27,484 nt of DNA from JACDET01 sp038253825 (lineage in GTDB: Bacteria > Patescibacteriota > Microgenomatia > Levybacterales > UBA12049): contig JBBSGT010000016.1 in NCBI GenBank assembly GCA_038253825.1, forward strand, positions 1 to 27,484, given 5' to 3'. Positions within the stretch are counted from its first letter, which is position 1. Each line of letters begins with the position of its first letter. The notes beneath the pieces were generated by a model, which had not been told where the DNA came from, ran no database searches, and saw only the letters and a list, made by a program, of their open reading frames with translations. The position numbers and the translations under genes were made by a program. Below, piece after piece: positions 7,717-14,070 of the stretch.

Positions 7717-9381
7717 TTAGTACATGCCGCCCATGCCTGGCATTCCGCCACCTGGCATACCGCCAGCTGATGGATCATTCTTTTCTGGGATGTCAGCAAT
7801 GAGGCATTCCGTGGTGAGAACCATGGTACCGACACTGGCTGCATTTTGTACTGCAGAACGAGTGACTTTGGCTGGGTCGACAATACCAGCTTTCACCATT
7901 GATTCAAATTGGCCAGTAATCGCATTAAAACCATAGTCTGTAACTTTTGCACTTTGTTTGCCTGCACTCTGTTCTTCAATTGATTTGATAACCCACCCAT
8001 CATCTTCCCCTGCGTTTTTGACAATTGAACGGATTGGTTGCTCTAGAGCTGCATAAAGGATATCGACACCAAGTCTTTGATCACCAACTGTGAGACTTTC
8101 TTTTAGTTTAGGAAGAACTTGGCGGGCTCTAAGAAGCGTAACGCCACCACCGGGTACGATACCTTCTTCAAGCGCTGCTTTTGTTGCGGCAACTGCGTCA
8201 TTGACGCGCTCTTTTTTCTCTTTCATTTCAACTTCGGTAGCTGCACCGACATTGATAACTGCGACACCACCTGCTAATTTAGCCAGTCTCTCTTGCAATT
8301 TTTCACGATCAAAATCGGACTTTGTTGTTTCGATACCTCGTTTGAGTTGTGAGATACGAGCAGTAAGGGCTTTCTTATCACCTTTTCCGCCGATGATCCG
8401 AGTATTTTCTTTATCAGCCCACACTTTATCAGCTCTTCCGCAATCATCAACTGTCACACTTTCTAGTGTTCGGCCGGTGTCTTCTGAAATAACGGTTCCA
8501 CCCGTTAAAATAGCGATATCTTCAAGCATTTCTTTGCGGCGATCACCAAAACCTGGAGCTTTGATAGCCAGAGGGTTAAAGGTGCCTTTGAGTCTATTAA
8601 CAATCAAGGCTGCTAAAGCTTCACCTTCGATATCATCAGCAATAATAACTAAGTTCTTAGAAACTTTAACAAAGCTTTCGAGGAAAGGAATGAATTCGTT
8701 AAGTGCTGAGATCTTTTTGTCAGTAATCAAGATATATGGATCTTCAACTTCAGCTTCCATCTTGTCTGTATTGGTGGCAAAGTATGCTGAAACATATCCT
8801 TTATCAAATTCCATACCTTCTTTATAGGCAACTTCCATTTCCATAGTCCGGCCTTCTTCAACTGTTATGACGCCGTCTTTTCCGACTTTCGTCAGTGCTT
8901 CTGCAATTAATTTACCGATTTGTTCATCTTGAGCTGAGATTGTAGCAACACGAACAACGTCTTCATCTTTAACAGGTCGAGACATTTTTCTAATTTCCGC
9001 AATAACAGCTGTAGCTGCTTTGTTGACACCTTCACGTAGAATCATTGGATTTGCACCGGCTGTGACGTATTTCATACCATCGTTAACGATTGCTTGTGCG
9101 AGGACTGTGGCAGTGGTTGTTCCGTCTCCTGCATTATCATTTGTTTTACTTGCAGCCTCTTTTGCGAGTTGGACACCCATGTTTTCAAAGGGATCTTTGA
9201 GTTCAATTTCTTTTGCAACAGTAACACCATCGTGAACAACAGTAGGAGCGCCCCATTTCTTTTCCAGAGCGACATTGCGACCTTTTGGGCCAAGTGTGGT
9301 TATAACAGCTTTCGCTAAGGTATTAACACCTTTTACCAGTGATGCTCTTGCTTCTTCTCCGAATTGTATTTGTTTTGCCAT
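7717..9381 (-). CDS. groEL: Chaperonin GroEL (60 kDa, Hsp60)
   Basis: Group I chaperonin subunit forming the ATP-driven tetradecameric folding chamber with GroES. The 554-aa product is full length. The ATP site shows TTLGPKGRNV near residue 28 and GDGTTTATVL at 85-94. The apical domain and second ATP-site block (EGIVPGGG) are in the expected places. The C terminus is the typical Gly/Met tail ending GMGGMY, which projects into the cavity. It lies 67 bp downstream of groES on the same strand. The gap contains two copies of CTAGTCCC but no promoter I can defend. No Shine-Dalgarno precedes the ATG. Confidence 0.98.
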   Translation of the reverse strand: MAKQIQFGEEARASLVKGVNTLAKAVITTLGPKGRNVALEKKWGAPTVVHDGVTVAKEIELKDPFENMGVQLAKEAASKTNDNAGDGTTTATVLAQAIVNDGMKYVTAGANPMILREGVNKAATAVIAEIRKMSRPVKDEDVVRVATISAQDEQIGKLIAEALTKVGKDGVITVEEGRTMEMEVAYKEGMEFDKGYVSAYFATNTDKMEAEVEDPYILITDKKISALNEFIPFLESFVKVSKNLVIIADDIEGEALAALIVNRLKGTFNPLAIKAPGFGDRRKEMLEDIAILTGGTVISEDTGRTLESVTVDDCGRADKVWADKENTRIIGGKGDKKALTARISQLKRGIETTKSDFDREKLQERLAKLAGGVAVINVGAATEVEMKEKKERVNDAVAATKAALEEGIVPGGGVTLLRARQVLPKLKESLTVGDQRLGVDILYAALEQPIRSIVKNAGEDDGWVIKSIEEQSAGKQSAKVTDYGFNAITGQFESMVKAGIVDPAKVTRSAVQNAASVGTMVLTTECLIADIPEKNDPSAGGMPGGGMPGMGGMY

Positions 9382-9448
9382 AGTATTATTATGTAGGAAT
9401 TATTTTTTTATTCTTGTAAACTAGTCCCTAACACCTAGTCCCAAGTCC

Positions 9449-9748
9449 TTATTCTATAATCGCGAGTATATCAGATTGTTTCACAAGTTTCCACTCTTCA
9501 TTTCCAACTTTTGCTTCATTGCCACCCCATTTGGTGTACATAACTTTCTGACCGACTTTGACGAGCATAGGAATTAACTTACCATTTGTGTCATACACAC
9601 CCGTTCCCACTGCAACGACTTCTCCAATTTGTGGTTTTTCTTTGACTGTTTCTGGAAGATAGATACCACCAGCACTTTTTGTTTCTGCCTGAACTGGTTT
9701 AATTAGGACGTTATCGAATAATGGTTTGATGCTTGTTTTGGTTGCCAT
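9449..9748 (-). CDS. groES: Co-chaperonin GroES (10 kDa)
   Basis: Heptameric lid for GroEL. The 99-aa length is usual. Family landmarks are IKPLFDNVLIKPVQAE at the N terminus, then the mobile loop with SAGGIYLPE, then KPQIGEVVAVGTG, and VLIKP/YTKWGGNE in the beta-barrel. It is the first gene of the groES-groEL-HAD unit. It is preceded by a TTGACG-N17-TATACT promoter and a degenerate CIRCE dyad, giving a leader of about 40 nt and suggesting HrcA-type heat-shock control. No Shine-Dalgarno is seen before the ATG. Confidence 0.98.
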   Translation of the reverse strand: MATKTSIKPLFDNVLIKPVQAETKSAGGIYLPETVKEKPQIGEVVAVGTGVYDTNGKLIPMLVKVGQKVMYTKWGGNEAKVGNEEWKLVKQSDILAIIE

Positions 9749-9769
9749 AACAATATTTTCAAAGAAGAG

Positions 9770-9796
9770 CTATCACTCATTTCATTGATATGCTAA
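9770..9796 (-). promoter_or_regulatory. Degenerate CIRCE (HrcA operator) upstream of groES
   Basis: Left arm CTATCACTC (9770-9778), a 9-base spacer, right arm ATATGCTAA (9788-9796). Against TTAGCACTC-N9-GAGTGCTAA the arms match 7/9 and 6/9 with exactly the canonical spacer. The dyad directly abuts the -10 of the groES promoter and covers the expected transcription start, as in HrcA-controlled operons. hrcA itself is not in the window. Confidence 0.6.
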
Positions 9797-9825
9797 AGTA
9801 TACACCACTCCTTTTTCTTCGTCAA
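9797..9825 (-). promoter_or_regulatory. groES-groEL promoter
   Basis: Minus-strand TTGACG (9820-9825), a 17-bp spacer, TATACT (9797-9802). This is a near-consensus vegetative promoter whose start site falls inside the CIRCE-like dyad. Confidence 0.75.
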
Positions 9826-9907
9826 TAGCCTATAGCATAAGAAGTATATTTCTCACACTGCTAACATAATTCGCTGGGTTATGGCTAAAATCCCCCTTGC
9901 TCTCCTA

Positions 9908-9936
9908 TTGACACAACCTGTATTCTTCTATACGAT
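9908..9936 (+). promoter_or_regulatory. Promoter of the cohesin/PKD surface protein
   Basis: A perfect TTGACA (9908-9913), a 17-bp spacer, TACGAT (9931-9936). It predicts a start near 9943 and a leader of about 30 nt to the ATG at 9973. AGG, 7-9 bases before that ATG, is a weak ribosome site. Confidence 0.6.
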
Positions 9937-9972
9937 AAAATTACCGCACTTTCTGTGACGGATATTAGGTAT

Positions 9973-11151
9973 ATGAAATTTAACGGAAGAAAGCTTTTTT
10001 TGGTTGGATTTATCGTTGTTCTTCTTGTCGGTATTCCACTTACAGTGTACCTTCTTCAACAGCAGCAAGAAGTTCGAAGTCACGCTGAAAAATCAACCAA
10101 TCTTTCTTTCAGCCCTGACTCTACCACGGCAGCTCCTATACAAAAGGCAGTTGGGGATTCTATCCCACTTGACGTCGTTGTTGATCCGGGCAAGAATTTG
10201 GTTGATTATGTAAAGCTGGAGATCCAATATGATCCAACAGTCCTTGCCACTGCTTCAGCAGATGCCTTTAAAGTAAATTCAACTGCTTTCCCGTCAGTCC
10301 TTGAAGGGCCTGTCTATACACCAGGGAAAATATCTGTAAGCATGTCGGTTGGTGCTGATCCAACAAAAGCAATTCAACAAAAAGTAACTGCGGCTACTGT
10401 GACATTTACCGCATTAAATACGACAACTGCTGGAACTCCAACGATGGTCACCTTTACTACTAATACACAAGCACTATCATCAGGGCCAAATGACCAATCA
10501 AGTGAAAACGTTTTGCTTAATCCGTTACCTGCCGCTATCGCTATCGGGGCAGGGGCAGGATATGGTTCTCCCACAGCATCTACATCAGCTGTGCCAACCG
10601 TGATTGCAACCCCTACAGCAGGGCCATCACCGACACCTCCTCCTCCGGTAGTTTCGCCAACACCACCTCCAGTTGCCACATCCACAACGCCGCCCGTGTG
10701 TAGCAGTTTGACAGTGGACAGAGCTACGACAGGGGCTGCTCCGTTCTCATTGACCTTTACTGCCAATGGCAATGCCAGTAGCTCGGGAACTGTCAGCAAA
10801 GTAAGCTTTAACTTCGGAGATGGACAGGTAAGTGACGTTACCAATTCAGGAGGTATCGGTACATCTTCAGTAAACGTACAAGCATCTCATACGTACAATA
10901 GTGCAGGTACGTATCAGGCTACATCACTATTAACAGATAGCGCAGGAGGTGTCAGTGTTCCATCACCCACTTGTTCTCAAACGATTACCGTCATAACTGC
11001 CTCAGGAAGCGGAACAACGGGAGGAGGATCTAATCCAACTAACCCAACCCCAACTATGCCACCAACCGGATCGACAGCAATTGCCATCGGGGCCGGACTT
11101 GGAGCGCTTGCTCTGATCATCGGAGGAGGACTAATCTTCTTTATTCTCTAA
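9973..11151 (+). CDS. Surface protein with cohesin-like and PKD domains and a C-terminal anchor
   Basis: A secreted, probably envelope-attached protein of 392 aa. Residues 7-28 form an N-terminal signal/anchor helix after basic MKFNGRK. Residues 43-185 resemble a cohesin-type beta-sandwich (VGDSIPLDVVVDPG, then VKLEIQYDPTVL). A Pro/Thr/Ser linker spans about 198-241. A PKD domain spans 243-341 (SFNFGDG, then SHTYNSAGTY), flanked by Cys243 and Cys334, which could form a disulfide. A second low-complexity linker ends in MPPTG (362-366), followed by a hydrophobic glycine-rich helix to the end. I chose the ATG at 9973, not the in-frame GTG at 9955, because it follows the promoter and gives a cleaner signal helix. 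The role may be adhesion or scaffold; no enzyme domain is present. Confidence 0.75.
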   Translation: MKFNGRKLFLVGFIVVLLVGIPLTVYLLQQQQEVRSHAEKSTNLSFSPDSTTAAPIQKAVGDSIPLDVVVDPGKNLVDYVKLEIQYDPTVLATASADAFKVNSTAFPSVLEGPVYTPGKISVSMSVGADPTKAIQQKVTAATVTFTALNTTTAGTPTMVTFTTNTQALSSGPNDQSSENVLLNPLPAAIAIGAGAGYGSPTASTSAVPTVIATPTAGPSPTPPPPVVSPTPPPVATSTTPPVCSSLTVDRATTGAAPFSLTFTANGNASSSGTVSKVSFNFGDGQVSDVTNSGGIGTSSVNVQASHTYNSAGTYQATSLLTDSAGGVSVPSPTCSQTITVITASGSGTTGGGSNPTNPTPTMPPTGSTAIAIGAGLGALALIIGGGLIFFIL

Positions 11152-11161
11152 TCTTCAATTT

Positions 11162-11188
11162 GTTATTGCGAGCACAACGCGGCAATCT
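11162..11188. repeat. Short GC-rich dyad repeat (ATTGCGAGC...GCAATCTC type)
   Basis: ATTGC...GCAAT arms (11165-11169 and 11182-11186) enclose a GC-rich core in an otherwise AT-rich gap. The unit resembles the dispersed ATTGCGAG...GCAATCTC palindromic repeats found between genes in many unrelated bacteria. Only one copy was noticed in this window, so repeat status is inferred. It could also act as a weak 3' hairpin for the preceding gene. Confidence 0.4.
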
Positions 11189-11196
11189 CTCCCTTC

Positions 11197-11205
11197 TGGT
11201 ATACT
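11197..11205 (+). promoter_or_regulatory. Extended -10 promoter of the RBBP9-like hydrolase
   Basis: TGG-TATACT ends six bases before the ATG at 11212, predicting a leaderless mRNA. The -35 position holds the end of the GC-rich repeat and does not match. Confidence 0.55.
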
Positions 11206-11211
11206 TTCTCT

Positions 11212-11769
11212 ATGAAGAATGCGTTAATTTTACATGGAACCGACGCCACATCCAAAGATAATTGGTTCCCGTGGTTGGGGAAAGAACTCGAACAACAAGA
11301 TTGGCAAGTCTGGACACCCAATTTACCTAAGGCGAATAAACCAAATATTGAGCGTTACAACAGATTTCTCTTTTCCCAAAAAGAATTCGCGCACATTAAT
11401 GAGGAAACCACCATGATCGGACATTCATCAGGAGCTGTGGCAATACTTGGATTATTACAAGCGTTGCCTGAAGGAATATACATTAAACATGCTATCTTAG
11501 TGGGCGCCTTTTATACTGATTTGGGGTGGGAGAGTTTGAGAGAACTTTTTAAGATACCTTTGGATTATGAAAAGATCAAACATCATGTCAAAAAAATTAC
11601 GTTGATTCATTCCGATAATGATCCCTATATCCCCTTAGAACAAGCTAAATATTTAAAGGAGAAACTAGATGGAGAACTAATTATCCTCAAAGGCCAAAAT
11701 CATTTCAGTAAAGGCATGGACCCAAAGTATGACCAATTTCCGTTTTTGGTAAAATTATTAAATAATTAA
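11212..11769 (+). CDS. RBBP9/YdeN-type alpha/beta serine hydrolase
   Basis: A small cytoplasmic alpha/beta hydrolase of 185 aa, matching the RBBP9/YdeN family length. The N-terminal strand leads to LILHGTDATSKDNWFPWL, the oxyanion-side HG motif and the family's W-x-P-W signature. The nucleophile elbow is GHSSG at 70-74 (Ser72). The acid is Asp137 in HSDNDPYIP and the base is His164 in GQNHF. The triad is therefore complete. There is no signal peptide. The substrate of prokaryotic members is generally unknown. It forms a single-gene unit between the surface protein and the convergent NDT-like gene (8-bp gap). The start is fixed by the abutting -10 element. Confidence 0.88.
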   Translation: MKNALILHGTDATSKDNWFPWLGKELEQQDWQVWTPNLPKANKPNIERYNRFLFSQKEFAHINEETTMIGHSSGAVAILGLLQALPEGIYIKHAILVGAFYTDLGWESLRELFKIPLDYEKIKHHVKKITLIHSDNDPYIPLEQAKYLKEKLDGELIILKGQNHFSKGMDPKYDQFPFLVKLLNN

Positions 11770-11777
11770 AGATCTAC

Positions 11778-12377
11778 TTAACCCTTGTGCTCAGCAGCTT
11801 TTTTATCCAGGTTTATGAGTCTTCGGATATACTCTGAAACATTCATCTTATGCTCCTTAGAGACTTTTTCAAGGTATTCGATCTGCTCTGGATAGAGAAA
11901 CAGATTAAATCGTTTAGAAAGTGACCGTTCACGAACTTTTGCGAGAAAGTCTTGAATAATCGGTTTGACATTTGATTCAGTGTATTTTGCGCCAAAGAAA
12001 TAGTCATTATGGATACGTTTACTAAAATCTTCATTGATTGAGAGACACAAAATCGGTTTTTTCTGCGCAAGTGCAAGGGAGACTTCATGCCCCAATTGTA
12101 AATCTTCATGACTTACTTCAATAATAGTTGCGTCCGCTTTACGGATACCAGCTTTGATTGCTTCATAGTGTAATAATTGCTGATCGGTAATATTTTGTTT
12201 ATCCTGCTGATCCAACGCATCCATATAATTACCAGCTTCAGGTGAAATAAGTGTTAGTTCATCAAATGACTCAATTGTCCGACGAACTAAATCATATTGT
12301 TTTTGATAGGTCTTTTTACCGAAATATGAGGCGGTATAGAAAATAGTTAAATTAATATTTTGCTTATGTATATACAT
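11778..12377 (-). CDS. Nucleoside 2-deoxyribosyltransferase-like domain with C-terminal ribbon-helix-helix
   Basis: A 199-aa two-part protein. Residues 9-146 look like a nucleoside 2-deoxyribosyltransferase-like Rossmann domain: IFYTASYFGKK at the N-terminal strand, ADATIIEVSH at 81-90, then LGHEVSLALAQKKPIL at 95-110, where Glu98 sits at the position of the family nucleophile. Residues 155-191 (KRFNLFLYPEQ, then a helix, then MNVSEYIRRLINL) match the strand-helix-helix pattern of CopG/Arc-type RHH DNA-binding domains. I infer a nucleotide-related ligand sensor or enzyme that binds DNA. It is divergent from an EamA transporter, and a perfect 14-bp palindrome covers its start codon, consistent with autoregulation. 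Both domain calls rest on motif pattern only. Confidence 0.65.
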   Translation of the reverse strand: MYIHKQNINLTIFYTASYFGKKTYQKQYDLVRRTIESFDELTLISPEAGNYMDALDQQDKQNITDQQLLHYEAIKAGIRKADATIIEVSHEDLQLGHEVSLALAQKKPILCLSINEDFSKRIHNDYFFGAKYTESNVKPIIQDFLAKVRERSLSKRFNLFLYPEQIEYLEKVSKEHKMNVSEYIRRLINLDKKAAEHKG

Positions 12378-12378
12378 A
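12365..12378. promoter_or_regulatory. 14-bp perfect palindrome, candidate RHH operator
   Basis: TATGTATATACATA is its own reverse complement. It covers the start codon of the NDT-like/RHH gene and lies 9 bp upstream of the -35 of the divergent EamA promoter. RHH proteins bind short inverted repeats of this kind. A further AAAGC-N5-GCTTT dyad (12392-12406) sits within the EamA promoter spacer. Confidence 0.4.
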
Positions 12379-12387
12379 CATTTTTCA

Positions 12388-12416
12388 TTGTAAAGCTAAA
12401 CGCTTTTTCGTATTAT
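12388..12416 (+). promoter_or_regulatory. EamA transporter promoter (leaderless)
   Basis: TTGTAA (12388-12393), a 17-bp spacer, TATTAT (12411-12416), seven bases before the ATG at 12424. The expected start is at or next to the A of ATG. Confidence 0.6.
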
Positions 12417-12417
12417 A
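12412..12417 (-). promoter_or_regulatory. Possible -10 of the NDT-like/RHH gene
   Basis: A perfect minus-strand TATAAT 34 bp before the ATG at 12377, overlapping the -10 of the divergent EamA promoter. The -35 position is weak (TTATTT). If both are real, the two promoters compete for the same DNA. Confidence 0.4.
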
Positions 12418-12423
12418 CCCCAT

Positions 12424-13278
12424 ATGAATAGACAAAATAAGAGATTCTATGCAGCTTTGGAAGGTGTTGCAGCATTTGTACTCTGGAGTACACTTGCCAT
12501 ATTCTTTAATATTGTGAAACTTCCAATTAGTGTCTATGTCGTTTTTGGATCACTTGTAGGATTGTGTTTGCTTTATCTCTACTTTTTCATTACCAAACAT
12601 GGTTTACCCAACTTTTCTTTCTCACTGCCACTTATCGGATTATTTCTCATTGCCGCTATCAAAGGCGTTGTTTGGTTTAAGGCACTCACCATCTATCCTG
12701 TCGCAGATGCTTTTATTATTCATAACCTCGCACCTCTGCTGGCATTACTTATCGCACCAATTGCTATAAAGGAAAAATCATCATTTAATCATTTTGTTGC
12801 AATTATTACTGGCTTTATAGGACTTGTGGTACTACTCAAATTTGATCATCAAGGACAAACTATCTTTGCACTCGGTGCACTTTTTGCTTTTGTGGCAGCT
12901 ATTTGCTCAGCGATGCAAAATGTGATTCAAAGAAAACTTATTAAAGAAGTTTCGAGTATGCAGCAAGCTTTTATTTTTGTTTTAGGACAAGCACTGGGAA
13001 GTGTTCTTTTTCTCCCAAGTTCAGGCATGAACATTTCGCTTTATGATATTTGGGGTATTTTATTTTTTGGAATTGTAGGGACAGCTCTCCCTATTATTTT
13101 ATTGAGTAGAACATATAAGCATTTACGCTCATTTGAAGTAGCAACACTTGGATATACCGAACCATTACTTGGCGCTATTTGGGGCAGCTTATTCCTCCAC
13201 CAGCCAATTGTCCTTTCAACAGCCATCGGAGGAATCCTCATTTTCCTCTCAGGACTAACGGCGATAAAAGAGAAATAA
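12424..13278 (+). CDS. EamA-family (DMT superfamily) transporter
   Basis: An integral inner-membrane carrier of the drug/metabolite transporter superfamily, usually exporting amino acids, nucleosides or other metabolites. The 284-aa product has about ten hydrophobic segments arranged as two EamA repeats. The first ends in the typical NLAPLLALLIAPIAIKEK block (about 100-117). The second repeat has the equivalent LGYTEPLLGAIWGSLFLHQP block (about 240-259), followed by a last helix and a basic tail (AIKEK). Both repeats carry the family's Glu/Pro-containing helix end. It is divergent from the NDT-like/RHH gene, suggesting that regulator may control it. Substrate cannot be told from sequence. Confidence 0.9.
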   Translation: MNRQNKRFYAALEGVAAFVLWSTLAIFFNIVKLPISVYVVFGSLVGLCLLYLYFFITKHGLPNFSFSLPLIGLFLIAAIKGVVWFKALTIYPVADAFIIHNLAPLLALLIAPIAIKEKSSFNHFVAIITGFIGLVVLLKFDHQGQTIFALGALFAFVAAICSAMQNVIQRKLIKEVSSMQQAFIFVLGQALGSVLFLPSSGMNISLYDIWGILFFGIVGTALPIILLSRTYKHLRSFEVATLGYTEPLLGAIWGSLFLHQPIVLSTAIGGILIFLSGLTAIKEK

Positions 13279-13285
13279 GAAGCGA

Positions 13286-14038
13286 TCAGGCAGCAAGACG
13301 AATAACAACTTCAGTTGTCCTTGAACTCTTCGGTCCAATCATACTCGCATCTGATCCAAATCGTTCTCCAGGCCCTTCACATGCCTCTAAGCAAACATAA
13401 CGCATATCAGTACTTATTTTATTTCCTTCATCATCTTCTTTTCCACCTACCCACCCCTGCATATAAGGCAATCCCTGCTGTTGTAATCGTATTCGTGGTT
13501 GTCCAGAAATTTCTATAATATTATCGTCTTCCCAAGGAATTGCTCGATCTTCTAAAACTACATTGCTTACATCTATCCCATTTACTTTTACTCCATGCCA
13601 ACCTTGTGGAGCAAGCCAATAAAAATGTTCAGCAAGATTTACTGGCATAGCTACCGACACATTATCATTTTCATGCGTTGTTACTAGTTGAAATAATCCA
13701 TCTTTTAGTTCAAACCTTTGACGTACCTTCATACCTGGTGGATACGTTCCATCACTAATCTCATATGCAAGTTCCACCAAATTTGGTTGACTTGTAATTA
13801 CAGCCCAGTCATCCTTTCTTGCATCACCATGTTGAGATAATCCAAAACGCTTTTGTCCATCTGGACCAAAAATCGGAGTACAAGGATGCGTCGAAGCTTC
13901 TTTTCCATCCCCTCTGCTTACTTTGCTAAGTAATTGATGCCCTCCAAGGATTAAGGATTCAATACGTGCACCACGAGGATTAATTTCCATACTTGAGGAA
14001 TTATTTTCTCTCTCATTCAGTGGTAAAAATTCAGTCAT
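13286..14038 (-). CDS. Aldose 1-epimerase-like (galactose mutarotase fold) protein
   Basis: A cytoplasmic beta-sandwich sugar-binding protein; the expected reaction is interconversion of alpha and beta anomers of a sugar or sugar phosphate. Numbered from the ATG at 14038 (250 aa), the pattern is RFGLSQHGDAR with His70 and Arg74, then NLAEHFYW with His138, the two histidines of the family site. RYVCLEACEGP follows with Glu218 as the probable base. Length is slightly short compared with GalM (about 340) and nearer to YeaD-like enzymes. An in-frame GTG at 14062 would add eight residues, but a TACACT element ends six bases before the ATG. It starts 32 bp after lepA on the same strand and converges on the EamA gene (7-bp gap). 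Substrate unknown. Confidence 0.8.
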   Translation of the reverse strand: MTEFLPLNERENNSSSMEINPRGARIESLILGGHQLLSKVSRGDGKEASTHPCTPIFGPDGQKRFGLSQHGDARKDDWAVITSQPNLVELAYEISDGTYPPGMKVRQRFELKDGLFQLVTTHENDNVSVAMPVNLAEHFYWLAPQGWHGVKVNGIDVSNVVLEDRAIPWEDDNIIEISGQPRIRLQQQGLPYMQGWVGGKEDDEGNKISTDMRYVCLEACEGPGERFGSDASMIGPKSSRTTEVVIRLAA

Positions 14039-14044
14039 AGCTGT

Positions 14045-14050
14045 AGTGTA
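14045..14050 (-). promoter_or_regulatory. Possible -10 of the epimerase-like gene
   Basis: Minus-strand TACACT six bases before the ATG at 14038. There is no TGn extension and no clear -35. Support comes mainly from the repeated spacing seen at other genes here. Confidence 0.3.
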
Positions 14051-14070
14051 ATATAAACTCACATACTCTA

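Noticed and set aside
7704..7883. Upstream extension of the HAD gene frame into groEL
   Set aside because: The 60 extra residues carry no HAD similarity and overlap the conserved groEL C terminus; ATG 7703 begins exactly at the HAD core.
8090..8827. 245-codon open frame antisense to groEL
   Set aside because: Serine-rich low-complexity product with no recognisable domain; typical mirror of a highly biased conserved gene.
9421..9442. Two copies of CTAGTCCC between groES and groEL
   Set aside because: Too short, and no function or wider array visible.
9881..9958. 25-codon hydrophobic leader-like ORF before the surface protein
   Set aside because: The promoter for the downstream gene (TTGACA to TACGAT) lies inside it, so it would not be transcribed from that promoter; no ribosome site.
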